From Bacteroidota bacterium (GTDB lineage: Bacteria > Bacteroidota > Bacteroidia > Cytophagales > Cyclobacteriaceae): 64,000 bases of DNA. A program made the translations under genes and the position numbers. The first letter of the stretch is position 1. Every line of letters starts with the position of its first letter. Shown here piece after piece: positions 1-8,232 of the stretch. Below the pieces are notes generated by a model, which saw only the letters and a list, made by a program, of their open reading frames with translations, had not been told where the DNA came from and searched no databases. The DNA is taken from assembly GCA_016191555.1 (NCBI GenBank), contig JACPVX010000041.1:186001-250000 (forward strand). The letters run 5' to 3'.

Positions 1-411
1 TCTATTTTTAAACGGGTTTTCTTTAGACATCTAGACCGACCTAAGCAGTTAATCGACAATCAGCTACTTCATTTCATTCCCAATGTAGATGTGCATGCTC
101 ACTTCTCTTTTCCTTCTGGGCATACGGCAACAATTTTTTGCATCTGCTTCTTGCTTTCACTAGGGATAAAGAATAGAATTGCCACCGTTCTTCTAATGCT
201 CGTTGCCTTGGCGGTAGGTTATTCGCGTATCTATCTGCTTCAGCATTTCTTGATGGATGTGGCTGCCGGAGCAACCATTGGTGTAGTCTGCACATATGGC
301 TTTTGGTTCTACTTCCAACAGACAAGATTACCTGTGTGGACGACCTATTACTTGAAGATCGACCTCTCGCAATCCGTTGGTGACAAAAAACAACCGAGCC
401 GTTTTATTTGA
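1..411 (+). CDS. PAP2-superfamily phosphatase, C-terminal part (cut by window start)
   Basis: The reading frame is open from base 1, so the N-terminus lies outside the window. Two of the three signature motifs of the PAP2 acid phosphatase family are visible: PSGHT (motif 2) and a motif-3 segment SRIYLLQHFLMD, with Ser/Arg/His/Asp in the expected order. Hydrophobic stretches between and after them fit membrane helices. Family members remove phosphate from lipid phosphates such as phosphatidic acid, undecaprenyl pyrophosphate or phosphatidylglycerophosphate. The exact substrate cannot be told from this part. The gene ends 61 bp before the next one with no clear terminator. Confidence 0.85.
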   Translation, partial: SIFKRVFFRHLDRPKQLIDNQLLHFIPNVDVHAHFSFPSGHTATIFCICFLLSLGIKNRIATVLLMLVALAVGYSRIYLLQHFLMDVAAGATIGVVCTYGFWFYFQQTRLPVWTTYYLKIDLSQSVGDKKQPSRFI

Positions 412-472
412 TTGAAGCATAACGCTCACTTCACGTTAAAGTAATAATACATACCGACCTTTGGGCTGCAAC

Positions 473-1402
473 ATGAAGTTTCAACTGATCCTACTTATCA
501 GTTTCATTTCTTTAAAGGTTGGCTTTTGTCAATCGCAGACTTCTTCACCTCCAGCCAAAATCAAAATTCTCTCCTGGAATATCTACATGCTGCCGGGTAT
601 GGTCATGAAAGGTGGAAAGGTAGAACGTGCAGCCGCCATCGGAAAAATACTGAAGGATAGTGATTATGATGTGATCGTCTTCCAGGAAGCCTTCCATCGC
701 AGGGCACGAAAAAAAATCTATCAACAATTGAAGGATGCGTTTCCGTATCAAACCGGGCCCGCCAATCAGCAACTCATTTCCTACAAAACGAACAGCGGGA
801 TCTGGATCTTTAGTAAACATCCGATTGTCGCATCACAGTCGATCATTTTTAAAAATCGTTCAGGTATTGATGCCTTTTCACGAAAAGGCGGCCTGATTGC
901 CGAAGTGCAGATCAATCAAACGCTGATACAAGTGGCCGGCACACATCTGCAAAATTCCGGACAACCGTGGATACGTCAGAGTCAGTGTGTGGAATTTTAT
1001 AATCGTTTACTCAAGCCGATGCAGAAAGAAGGCGTTCCTCAAATCTTGTGTGGTGACTTTAACATCAATCGTAAAAAAGAGGAAGAGTATAACTTCATGC
1101 TTCAAACGCTGCGCGCTACCGATGGAGAACTATGTGGCGAATGGAAATTCACCTATGATCGCCAGCAAAACGATTTGCATGTAGAAGCGGGACAAGAAAA
1201 AGATTTGATCGATTATATTCTGATTCGTGATTCAGATAGTCAATTTGCCTCAACCGCTCGTCAAATCAAAATAATACGCAACAACTGGCATCAACAGCAT
1301 GCAGATTTATCAGATCATTTTGCCTTAGAAGCAGAAATTCAATTCGCGCAACCCGCTTTGGTATCGCAATTGAACACCTCAGTCGGGCAATTCCATAAGT
1401 AG
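473..1402 (+). CDS. Secreted endonuclease/exonuclease/phosphatase-family protein (sphingomyelinase-like)
   Basis: The protein is 309 aa from the ATG at 473; an in-frame TTG at 461 adds four residues before the signal peptide and is less likely. The first 20 residues are a hydrophobic signal peptide ending near FCQSQ, so the product is exported. The EEP fold motifs appear in order: LSWNIYMLPG, VFQEAF (metal-binding Glu), GTHLQN, CGDFNIN and the C-terminal LSDHFALE with the catalytic-type Asp-His. This order and the N-terminal sequence resemble bacterial sphingomyelinase C and other Mg-dependent phosphodiesterases. A lipid phosphodiesterase beside a PAP2 phosphatase would be a sensible pair, but that link is inference. 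It converges with the next minus-strand gene with only 7 bp between stops. Confidence 0.8.
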   Translation: MKFQLILLISFISLKVGFCQSQTSSPPAKIKILSWNIYMLPGMVMKGGKVERAAAIGKILKDSDYDVIVFQEAFHRRARKKIYQQLKDAFPYQTGPANQQLISYKTNSGIWIFSKHPIVASQSIIFKNRSGIDAFSRKGGLIAEVQINQTLIQVAGTHLQNSGQPWIRQSQCVEFYNRLLKPMQKEGVPQILCGDFNINRKKEEEYNFMLQTLRATDGELCGEWKFTYDRQQNDLHVEAGQEKDLIDYILIRDSDSQFASTARQIKIIRNNWHQQHADLSDHFALEAEIQFAQPALVSQLNTSVGQFHK

Positions 1403-1409
1403 AGATTTT

Positions 1410-2105
1410 TTAATTAATCTTCCGCAACTTATCTAGTTGTGTCTCTTTCACTTTTTTGATTTGCACTGCAGCGTTTGCAATGGAATCTTGCGCCTTTTTA
1501 TTATTCTCGATTTTAATTTTCAACGCTGCGTTCTCTAACTTATTCGCTTCTAATTCTTTCTCTAGCTTAATTCGCTCCAGTTCGTTGTTGGCCAATTTGT
1601 TGGTCAGGTCTTTTCCTTGGTTAATAAACCGAAAAGATTGTTTATCGACTGCATCCAGTGCTTGTTGTGTTTCGTCAATCTGACCTTGTGCTTTTTCGCG
1701 GTTGAATCGCACACCAAACTCCTTTGCCATTCGCTCCAGTTGTTTGTTAACGAATTCCACATCTTTGCTATCCCACTCGCTTGGTTTAATTCCTAACCAG
1801 GCGGAAACTACATTCCCACTTTCTGTGATAAAGGCATAAATGGATTTCTTGGCATACACATTTCCATTGAAAACAGGATCGGTAATCACCAATGGATCGG
1901 AAGAAAGAAATTTTAGTTTGCCAACTTCCTTGAGGTAACGCGTAAGAGAGGCACTCACATCTGATTTTTTACCTTCGAAGTCTACCGCAAATCCATCCAC
2001 GTTTTCGCCTTTCAGGCGTTGTTTCTGATTTTTCACTGTCACGGTTTGCGCCTGCACTCCAATTCCTACCAAAAGAAAAAAAACAGCAACTCTAAACTTA
2101 ATCAT
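1410..2105 (-). CDS. Unknown exported protein with C-terminal coiled coil
   Basis: The product is 231 aa, and I do not recognise its family. The N-terminus (MIKFRVAVFFLLVGIGVQAQ) is a clean signal peptide. The middle (about 25-120) looks like a small alpha/beta domain with a pattern of VYAKKSIYAFITESGNVVSAWLG type. From about residue 130 to the end the sequence is charged and heptad-like, rich in Glu, Lys, Leu and Asn, and should form a long coiled coil, possibly an anchor or oligomerisation stalk. The gene stands alone, convergent with the EEP-family gene and divergent from the epimerase gene at 2161. Confidence 0.75.
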   Translation of the reverse strand: MIKFRVAVFFLLVGIGVQAQTVTVKNQKQRLKGENVDGFAVDFEGKKSDVSASLTRYLKEVGKLKFLSSDPLVITDPVFNGNVYAKKSIYAFITESGNVVSAWLGIKPSEWDSKDVEFVNKQLERMAKEFGVRFNREKAQGQIDETQQALDAVDKQSFRFINQGKDLTNKLANNELERIKLEKELEANKLENAALKIKIENNKKAQDSIANAAVQIKKVKETQLDKLRKIN

Positions 2106-2160
2106 ATCGGTTATGTTATTTTGACAACACTTTGTTTAATCGGCTTCAAAACTACAAATA

Positions 2161-3072
2161 ATGCGCCACAAAATTTTAATCACCGGTGCCAGCGGTTTGG
2201 TGGGCACTCATCTTTCCCAGTTACTCCTTCAAAAAGGCTATGAAGTAGTGCAGTTGGGGCGCAGTAAAAAGTCGGGCAACATTCCATCGTTCGTTTGGAA
2301 TGTGGAAAAGCAAGAGATCGATACCCAAGCGCTGGAAGGTGTAGATACAATTGTACATCTGGCGGGTGCCGGCATTGCCGACAAGCGATGGAACGAGGCG
2401 CGTAAAAAGGAAATTCTGGAAAGCCGCACGCACTCCACGCGACTTCTATTCAATACTCTAAAACAAACAACCCATCAGGTAAAAAACTTCATATCGGCTT
2501 CTGCCATTGGCTACTATGGTTTTGAAGAAACCAATGCCGTCTTTACAGAAGAAAGCAACGCAGGAAAAGATTATCTGGCGCATGTTACCAAGCAGTGGGA
2601 AGCTGAAGCGGATCAAATGACAACACTCGGAATACGTTTAGTGAAAATACGAATCGGGATTGTGTTGAGTGAAAAGGGAGGTGCCTTGGCCGAAATGGCA
2701 AAGCCGGTTCAATGGGGCGTAGGTTCTCCCCTAGGTAGTGGCAAGCAATGCCTGAGTTGGATTCACATTGATGATTTGTGTGCACTGTTTGCCAAAGCCA
2801 TTGAAGATACGCATTGGCAAGGAGCCTACAATGGCGTAGGAAAAACCTGGGCCACGAATGCCGAATTAACCAAAGTAATCGCCAAGGTTTTGCATCGCCC
2901 GTTGTGGCTGCCACCAGTGCCCGCGTTCGTTTTAAAAATTATTCTGGGCGAAATGGCTTCGCTTGTTGTCACTGGAAGCAAAGTATCGAATGAAAAAGTA
3001 GAACGAAGTGGTTTTACGTATGCTTACACCGATTTGGAAAAAGCAGTGGCTAATCTGCTCGGGAATAAATAA
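2161..3072 (+). CDS. TIGR01777-type NAD(P)-dependent epimerase (YfcH/SDR39U1 family)
   Basis: This 303-aa protein begins with a Rossmann dinucleotide-binding motif (ITGASGLVGTHL, residues 6-17). It continues with HLAGAGIADKRW and the ISASAIGYYG segment typical of the TIGR01777 subgroup of extended SDR proteins. A C-terminal DUF1731-like tail (PPVPAFVLKIILGEMA) is also present. Length and motif order match the family. In bacteria these proteins are poorly characterised; a role in cell division or sugar-nucleotide metabolism has been suggested, but no substrate can be given here. It is monocistronic: the upstream gene is divergent and a 206-bp repeat-bearing spacer follows. Confidence 0.9.
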   Translation: MRHKILITGASGLVGTHLSQLLLQKGYEVVQLGRSKKSGNIPSFVWNVEKQEIDTQALEGVDTIVHLAGAGIADKRWNEARKKEILESRTHSTRLLFNTLKQTTHQVKNFISASAIGYYGFEETNAVFTEESNAGKDYLAHVTKQWEAEADQMTTLGIRLVKIRIGIVLSEKGGALAEMAKPVQWGVGSPLGSGKQCLSWIHIDDLCALFAKAIEDTHWQGAYNGVGKTWATNAELTKVIAKVLHRPLWLPPVPAFVLKIILGEMASLVVTGSKVSNEKVERSGFTYAYTDLEKAVANLLGNK

Positions 3073-3094
3073 TTGAATAGCCCTCCGGAAATGT

Positions 3095-3189
3095 TTTCGC
3101 GCAAAGACGCTAAGATGCAAAGAGTGGCCTTGCGAATAATCCTATTTCGCGCAAAGTCGCCAAGACGCAAAGTTTGACTTGCGAGTAAT
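3095..3189. repeat. Two tandem copies of a ~50-bp GCAAAGACGC-type intergenic repeat
   Basis: Unit 1 begins TTTCGCGCAAAGACGC at 3095 and unit 2 begins TTTCGCGCAAAGTCGC at 3145. Both continue with (t/c)aaga(t/c)gcaaag and both end with TTGCGA(a/g)TAAT, at about 3140 and 3189. A related inverted piece, TTTCGCACCTTTGCGTGCAT, lies at about 3214. Repeats built on the words GCAAAGACGC and GCAAAG are dispersed in many bacterial genomes. Nothing else is evident in the 206-bp spacer before the LOG gene. Confidence 0.75.
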
Positions 3190-3278
3190 TTACCTTACTT
3201 CAAATCTATCCACGTTTCGCACCTTTGCGTGCATTATTTTATTTTTTATAACTTGTCCTGTAAATAATAATTTGGACT

Positions 3279-4037
3279 ATGTGTGCAAAACAGAAAAATG
3301 GAAAGAAAGTGAAAGAAGTGAGCACGTTGCCACTGGAAGAAGAGCATCGAATTCGCAAAGCATTTAAAGATAAAGATTGGGCAGAAATCAAAAGCTCCGA
3401 CTCGTGGGTGATTTTTAAAGTGATGAGCGAGTTTGTAGAAGGCTTTGAAAAAATGGCGAAGATCGGCCCCTGCGTTACCATATTCGGTTCTGCACGTGTC
3501 AAACCCAACAATCCCTATTATAAGATTGCTGAAAACATTGCCGAGCAATTAGTGCATCAGGGCTATGGTGTAATTACCGGTGGCGGTCCCGGCATCATGG
3601 AAGCCGGAAATAAAGGCGCGCACAAAGCCGGAGGAAAATCCGTGGGTCTCAACATCTATTTGCCTCACGAGCAAAAAGGAAATATCTACATCGACCCCGA
3701 TAAGTTGATCACATTCGATTACTTCTTCGTCCGCAAAGTGATCTTTGTGAAATATTCACAGGGCTTCATCGTAATGCCCGGTGGTTTCGGCACGATTGAC
3801 GAGTTGAGCGAAGCACTTACGCTGATTCAAACAAAAAAGATCGGACGCTTCCCGATAGTGCTCGTTGGTAAAAAATTCTGGGCAGGCATGATCGATTGGA
3901 TCAAAAAAGTGTTGGTCACTGAAAAAATGATCAGCAAAGAAGATTTGGATTTATTCAGTCTCGTAGACACACCTGAAGAAGCTGTGAAAGCCATTGACGA
4001 CTTCTACACCAAATATCTACTTTCTCCCAACTTCTGA
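3279..4037 (+). CDS. LOG-family protein (TIGR00730; nucleoside-5'-monophosphate phosphoribohydrolase type)
   Basis: The protein is 252 aa. It carries the two LOG signatures: a nucleotide-binding GGGPGIMEAGNKGA near residue 101 and the catalytic PGGFGTIDE near residue 166. An N-terminal extension of about 60 charged residues is common in the TIGR00730 group of Bacteroidota. Characterised LOG enzymes cleave the N-glycosidic bond of adenosine-type 5'-monophosphates, releasing the base and ribose 5-phosphate. In bacteria outside plant associations they are thought to act on AMP or other nucleotides. The stop overlaps the start of the arginase-family gene (TGATG), so the two are translated from one message. 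Confidence 0.9.
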   Translation: MCAKQKNGKKVKEVSTLPLEEEHRIRKAFKDKDWAEIKSSDSWVIFKVMSEFVEGFEKMAKIGPCVTIFGSARVKPNNPYYKIAENIAEQLVHQGYGVITGGGPGIMEAGNKGAHKAGGKSVGLNIYLPHEQKGNIYIDPDKLITFDYFFVRKVIFVKYSQGFIVMPGGFGTIDELSEALTLIQTKKIGRFPIVLVGKKFWAGMIDWIKKVLVTEKMISKEDLDLFSLVDTPEEAVKAIDDFYTKYLLSPNF

Positions 4038-4837
4038 TGATCAGTGTTCTCGGCATTCCATTCGATGCCAACTCTTCTTTTCTGAGAGGCGCGGCTTTAG
4101 CTCCTGCTCGCATCCGACTAATGGATACGGAAGAATCAGCGAATTCATTTTCGGAGCTTGGCAGTGAAATAAAAGTGGGACTCAGTCACAACGACTTGGG
4201 TGATTTAAAATTTGAAAGTGCTGATCCTGCAAAAGCATTTAGTGTAATTAAAAATGCCATCGCAAATGAATTAGCTTCGAACCATAAAGTGTTGTCACTG
4301 GGTGGCGATCATTCTGTATCGTATCCCATCATCGATGCGTACTCAGGGCACTATCCGAATCTGCATGTACTTCATTTAGATGCACACACCGATCTGTACG
4401 ACAATTTTGAAAACAATCCGTATTCGCATGCCTCACCATTTGCGCGGCTCTTGGAAAAAGGAAAAGTCCAATCACTCACGCAAGTAGGAATTCGCACATT
4501 GACCAACCACCAGCGTGAACAAGCCAAGCGTTTTCAGGTGAAGATCATTGAGATGAAAGATTTCAATTTTGATTTTATAAACCACTTGAAAGGTCCACTT
4601 TATATCTCGCTGGATTTGGATGTACTCGATCCAGCCTTCGCCCCGGGCGTATCGCATCACGAACCAGGTGGTATGTCTGTGCGCGAGTTAATAAAGATCA
4701 TTCATCAAATCAAAGTGCCCGTGGTAGGTGCTGATCTCGTGGAATACAATCCCATTCGCGACCATCAAAATATGACGGCCATGGTCGGTTATAAGATGAT
4801 GAAAGAACTGATCCACCAACTATCTGCATCTCATTGA
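4037..4837 (+). CDS. Arginase/agmatinase-family ureohydrolase
   Basis: The protein is 266 aa. All metal-binding motifs of the ureohydrolase fold are present: GGDHSVSYP near residue 89, DAHTDLYD near 115 and SLDLDVLDPAFAPG near 192. These supply the Asp and His ligands for the Mn2 centre, followed by HHEPGGMS. The family hydrolyses guanidino compounds such as arginine, agmatine, formiminoglutamate or guanidinobutyrate. The GVSHHEPGG form is nearest to agmatinase-like members, but substrate choice is not readable by eye. It is the second gene of a two-gene unit with LOG, overlapping it by one base. Confidence 0.88.
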   Translation: MISVLGIPFDANSSFLRGAALAPARIRLMDTEESANSFSELGSEIKVGLSHNDLGDLKFESADPAKAFSVIKNAIANELASNHKVLSLGGDHSVSYPIIDAYSGHYPNLHVLHLDAHTDLYDNFENNPYSHASPFARLLEKGKVQSLTQVGIRTLTNHQREQAKRFQVKIIEMKDFNFDFINHLKGPLYISLDLDVLDPAFAPGVSHHEPGGMSVRELIKIIHQIKVPVVGADLVEYNPIRDHQNMTAMVGYKMMKELIHQLSASH

Positions 4838-4873
4838 ACTTTTTCAATCAACCGATTGTCGTGCAGAGGATAC

Positions 4874-4901
4874 TTTGCTGAACATCCAAATCGTAACTTT
4901 G
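4874..4901 (+). promoter_or_regulatory. Candidate Bacteroidota promoter for the arsenosugar-type cluster
   Basis: A TAACTTTG (-7 type TAnnTTTG) lies at 4894-4901, and TTTG at 4874-4877 may serve as the -33 element. The 16-bp spacer is shorter than the usual 19-21. The position, 25 bp before the next ATG at 4927 and after a gene end at 4837, is right for a promoter. Confidence 0.4.
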
Positions 4902-4926
4902 TTTTTATTGCACTTAACCTACCAAC

Positions 4927-5262
4927 ATGGAAAGCACCTATTATAACCCGGAAGACCTTAAAAAATTTGGCAACATTGGCGAGTGGGAGAAAAACCTAGC
5001 TGATAAATTTTTCTCGTATTATGGCGATGTTTTTAAAGAAGGCGATTTAACAGCACGCGAAAAATCATTGATCGCGCTCGCGGTAGCACACACCATTCAG
5101 TGCCCGTATTGCATCGATGCTTATACGCAAGATTCGCTCGAGAAAGGTGCTACCGAAAAAGGTATGATGGAAGCAGTTCATGTGGCCGCAGCGATCCGCA
5201 GTGGCGCCACTTTGGTGCATGGCGTGATGATGATGAACAAAGCCAAAAAAATTTCCATGTAA
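4927..5262 (+). CDS. Carboxymuconolactone decarboxylase/AhpD-like protein, arsenosugar-associated
   Basis: The protein is 111 aa, a single AhpD-like domain. The redox motif is CPYC (Cys59-Pro-Tyr-Cys62) followed by IDAYTQDSLEKGATEK and HVAAAIRSGATLVHG, the layout of alkylhydroperoxidase D-type CxxC proteins. The length, the motif and the position directly before ArsS-like and ArsM-like genes match the family annotated as arsenosugar biosynthesis-associated peroxidase-like protein. Its reaction has not been established to my knowledge; thiol redox chemistry on an arsenic intermediate or peroxide defence is a reasonable inference. The first gene of the cluster, it is separated from arsS by 108 bp that hold a hairpin repeat. 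Confidence 0.85.
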   Translation: MESTYYNPEDLKKFGNIGEWEKNLADKFFSYYGDVFKEGDLTAREKSLIALAVAHTIQCPYCIDAYTQDSLEKGATEKGMMEAVHVAAAIRSGATLVHGVMMMNKAKKISM

Positions 5263-5328
5263 TCGCTTCTATTGTAGCAATAGATTTGACTAAAGAACTG
5301 TATAGCATATAAAACTTAAATTAGAAAC

Positions 5329-5368
5329 TCCTCCCTTTCTCTTTTGGAGAAGGGGAAGGGGGATGAGG
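5329..5368 (+). repeat. Hairpin-forming intergenic repeat just before arsS
   Basis: The sequence CTCCCTTTCTCTTTTGGAGA, followed by a G-rich AGGGGAAGGGGGATGAGG, forms an imperfect hairpin (CCCTTTCTC paired with GAGAAGGGG, loop TTTTG). This motif is reminiscent of a dispersed element of bacterial genomes. Its GGGGGATGAGG end lies 2-13 bp before the ATG at 5371, so it may act as the ribosome-binding region of arsS. I know of no second copy in this window. Confidence 0.6.
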
Positions 5369-5370
5369 TT

Positions 5371-6426
5371 ATGATTAAATCCCTTCACGCCCGTCATCAT
5401 CAACTAGCGCAACAAGAGCGACAAGTAGATTGGCTGAGCAACGGCATTTTTAAAGAAAATAAATTACCCACGTTTCAGCAAAAGCTAGAACAGTCCGGGC
5501 AATTTCCATTGCGCTCGGGGGCGATTGAAATTTTTCAAATCAACATCGGCTATATGTGCAATCAGGTTTGCAAACATTGCCATGTAGATGCAGGGCCTGA
5601 TCGTAAAGAAATCATGACGCGCGAAACCATGCAGCAATGTTTGGATGTGATGGAGCATGCAAAAATCAAAACACTGGATATCACCGGTGGCGCACCTGAA
5701 ATGAACCCTGATTTTCGTTGGCTGGTTTCGGAAGCGCATCAGCGTGGAGTGCAGGAAATCATTGTGCGATCTAACCTCACGATCTTTTCAGCTAATCCAA
5801 AATTCAACGACCTACCGGAGTTTTTTAAACAACACAATGTGCGGGTGTGTTCCTCATTGCCATTTTACAATGCCGACAAAACCGATCGCCAGCGTGGCGA
5901 AGGCGTATTCAGCGATTCGATCAAAGGATTGCAAATGCTCAATGTAGTCGGCTATGGAAAAGAAGGAAGTGGTTTAATTCTTGATTTGGTCTACAACCCC
6001 ACGGGTGCTTTTCTTCCGGGCGATCAAAAAGCCCTGGAGCGCGATTTTAAAAAAGAATTAAAAAATCATTTCAATATTGAGTTCAATCAACTCTTCACCA
6101 TCACCAACATTCCCATCAGTCGGTTTTTAGATTTTCTGATTGAGTCGGGCAACTACGAAAGTTATATGGAAAAACTGGTGAATGCGTTCAACCCCGCGGC
6201 TGTTGCCGGAGTGATGTGCAAGAACACCATTTCCATTGATTGGCAAGGCAATATGTATGATTGCGACTTCAATCAAATGCTAGGGCTGAAAGTAGAAAAG
6301 AAAGCAGGGCAACATATTCGCGATTTCTCATTAGCATCATTACAAAATCGCGAAGTAGTAATCAACCAACATTGCTTTGCGTGTACAGCCGGTGCGGGTA
6401 GTAGCTGTCAGGGTGCTACAGTTTAA
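5371..6426 (+). CDS. arsS: ArsS-like radical SAM protein of arsenosugar biosynthesis
   Basis: From the ATG at 5371 the protein is 351 aa; a TTG at 5344 lies inside the hairpin repeat and is rejected as start. The radical SAM cluster motif CxxxCxxC is CNQVCKHC (Cys63, 67, 70), with the SAM-binding GG motif in DITGGAPEMNPDF. The C-terminal part has the extra cysteines expected of this family (MCKNTISIDWQGNMYDCDF and QHCFACTAGAGSSCQ), probably a SPASM/DUF3641-like auxiliary cluster region. In Synechocystis, ArsS is known to attach a 5'-deoxyadenosyl group to dimethylarsenite, giving 5'-deoxy-5'-dimethylarsinoyl-adenosine. Location directly before ArsM (15 bp) supports the same role here. Confidence 0.9.
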   Translation: MIKSLHARHHQLAQQERQVDWLSNGIFKENKLPTFQQKLEQSGQFPLRSGAIEIFQINIGYMCNQVCKHCHVDAGPDRKEIMTRETMQQCLDVMEHAKIKTLDITGGAPEMNPDFRWLVSEAHQRGVQEIIVRSNLTIFSANPKFNDLPEFFKQHNVRVCSSLPFYNADKTDRQRGEGVFSDSIKGLQMLNVVGYGKEGSGLILDLVYNPTGAFLPGDQKALERDFKKELKNHFNIEFNQLFTITNIPISRFLDFLIESGNYESYMEKLVNAFNPAAVAGVMCKNTISIDWQGNMYDCDFNQMLGLKVEKKAGQHIRDFSLASLQNREVVINQHCFACTAGAGSSCQGATV

Positions 6427-6441
6427 TTCTAACAATTAATC

Positions 6442-7413
6442 ATGAACACCTATTTAGAAACAGCTCGAAACATCTATAAAGAAGCTGCTGAAAATCCACA
6501 GCAGGGATTGTGTTGTACTACCACACCGGTTTGGGAACTTCCCGGATTAACGATTCCAAAAAAAATGTTGACGATGAATTATGGTTGTGGCAGCACAGTG
6601 CATCCTCGCGATCTTGTGAATGAGCCATCCATTCTTTATGTCGGTGTGGGGGGAGGGATGGAACTATTGCAGTTCTCTTATTTTAGCAGACGTACCGGAA
6701 GCGTCATTGGCATTGATGTGGTGGACGAAATGATTCATGCTTGCCACCAAAATTTTTTAGAGGCAGAAAAAGAAAATACCTGGTTTCACACTGAATTTGT
6801 AGATCTACGAAAAGGCGATGCCTTGCGTTTACCTGTTGCTGACAGCTCAATGGATGTGGCCGCTCAAAATTGCTTGTTCAATATTTTTTCTCACGAAGAT
6901 TTAAAGCAAGCACTCCGTGAAATGTATCGAGTTTTGAAACCACATGGCCGCTTGGTGCTTTCCGATCCGGTATGCGAAGATACAATACCATTAAACTTAA
7001 AGAATGATGAACGACTGCGCGCGTTGTGTTTAAGTGGTGCTTTGCCTCTACAAGATTACTTGCAACTGATTACCGATGTTGGTTTTGGTACTGTTGAAAT
7101 TCGCGCCAAGCGTCCGTATCGAATTTTAGATCCAGTTCACTACAATACGAGCAAGACAATATTCATTGAAAGCGTTGAAATATGTGCTATTAAAGATCAA
7201 ATGCCATCTGACGGACCTTGTATTTTTACTGGTAAAACTGCCATCTATTTTGGTAGCGAAGAATATTTTAATGATAAGAAAGGGCACATATTACAGCAAA
7301 ATCAACCCTTAGCAATTTGCGATAAAACTGCAGGGGCTTTGCAACGATTAGGGCGCAGCGACATTTTCATTTCTGAATCAACTTGGTTTTACGATGGAGG
7401 CGGATGTTGTTGA
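6442..7413 (+). CDS. arsM: Arsenite methyltransferase ArsM, arsenosugar-pathway type
   Basis: This 323-aa protein is a class I SAM methyltransferase with a glycine loop VGVGGGMELL (residues 67-76), an acidic IDVVDEM and an LREMYRVLKPHGRLVLSDP segment. Family-typical cysteines are present: vicinal Cys24-Cys25 (GLCCTTTP), Cys49 (NYGCGST), Cys144, Cys178 and Cys196, candidates for As(III) binding. The extreme C-terminus is GGGCC, a second vicinal pair. ArsM methylates arsenite in steps to mono-, di- and trimethyl arsenicals in the cytoplasm; with ArsS it feeds arsenosugar synthesis. It starts 15 bp after arsS and is clearly in the same operon. Confidence 0.92.
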   Translation: MNTYLETARNIYKEAAENPQQGLCCTTTPVWELPGLTIPKKMLTMNYGCGSTVHPRDLVNEPSILYVGVGGGMELLQFSYFSRRTGSVIGIDVVDEMIHACHQNFLEAEKENTWFHTEFVDLRKGDALRLPVADSSMDVAAQNCLFNIFSHEDLKQALREMYRVLKPHGRLVLSDPVCEDTIPLNLKNDERLRALCLSGALPLQDYLQLITDVGFGTVEIRAKRPYRILDPVHYNTSKTIFIESVEICAIKDQMPSDGPCIFTGKTAIYFGSEEYFNDKKGHILQQNQPLAICDKTAGALQRLGRSDIFISESTWFYDGGGCC

Positions 7414-7470
7414 GACCACTTGCAAAGAATATAGAGTTGATACAACTTGCATGTAGTTATCGAAAATATC

Positions 7471-8232
7471 ATGCGCCACTACATTTTAAAAGAGACCAAC
7501 TGGAAAGCCATTCAGCAAACAAAGTTTGATGTGGCGGTGCTACCGTGGGGCGCTACTGAAGCACACAATTATCATCTCCCCTACGGCACCGACATCATTG
7601 AAGCAGAAGAAGTCGCGGCTGAAGCGGCACGGCTCGCGTGGGAAAAGGGGGCGAAAGTAATTGTGTTACCATGCATTCCATTTGGTGTCAACACCGGGCA
7701 GTTTGATGTAACATTGGACATCAACATGAACCCGAGCACACAACTGGCCGTTTTACACGATGTGGTCGATACACTCAATCGTCAGGGCATTCATAAACTC
7801 GTTATCTTCAATAGTCATGGTGCGAACCATTTCAACAATGCAATTCGTGAGTTAGGGTTGAAATTTCCGGATATGTTTCTGTGTGCTTGCACCTGGTTCA
7901 ACGCGGCTGATCAAAAACAATTTTTTGAAAACAAAGATGATCATGCAGGAGAAATGGAAACCAGTGTGATGATGCACCTTCGTCTGGAATGGCTGTTACC
8001 GTTATCCGAAGCGGGCGATGGCAAAGCAAAACGATTTACATTCAAAGCGATGCAAGAAGGCTGGGCATGGGCCGAGCGCAGATGGACAAGCGTAACGAAA
8101 GACACTGGCGTGGGCGACCCTAGCAAAGCTTCCGCAGAAAAAGGTAAGCGTTTCTTTGAAGCCACTACTCAAAAAGTAAGCGAGTTCTTTTTCGAGTTAG
8201 CTAAAACCGATCGGAAGGATTTTTATAACTAA
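7471..8232 (+). CDS. Creatininase-family amidohydrolase
   Basis: The start is taken at the ATG at 7471; a TTG at 7447 gives eight extra residues without similarity to the usual N-terminus. The 253-aa product has the family's metal and active-site motifs: GATEAHNYHLPYGTD (Glu, His and Asp), an NSHGAN loop and DDHAGEMETS with the Glu ligand. Creatininase-fold enzymes open cyclic amides; members include creatininase, the archaeal FAPy deformylase of riboflavin/F420 synthesis and MftE. The substrate is unknown here. It lies 57 bp after arsM on the same strand, so it could be cotranscribed with the arsenic genes. Confidence 0.88.
   Translation: MRHYILKETNWKAIQQTKFDVAVLPWGATEAHNYHLPYGTDIIEAEEVAAEAARLAWEKGAKVIVLPCIPFGVNTGQFDVTLDINMNPSTQLAVLHDVVDTLNRQGIHKLVIFNSHGANHFNNAIRELGLKFPDMFLCACTWFNAADQKQFFENKDDHAGEMETSVMMHLRLEWLLPLSEAGDGKAKRFTFKAMQEGWAWAERRWTSVTKDTGVGDPSKASAEKGKRFFEATTQKVSEFFFELAKTDRKDFYN

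Noticed and set aside
5344-5370. TTG start for arsS giving nine extra residues
   Set aside because: The codons lie in the hairpin repeat and encode KGKGDE-like filler; the ATG at 5371 is the natural start.
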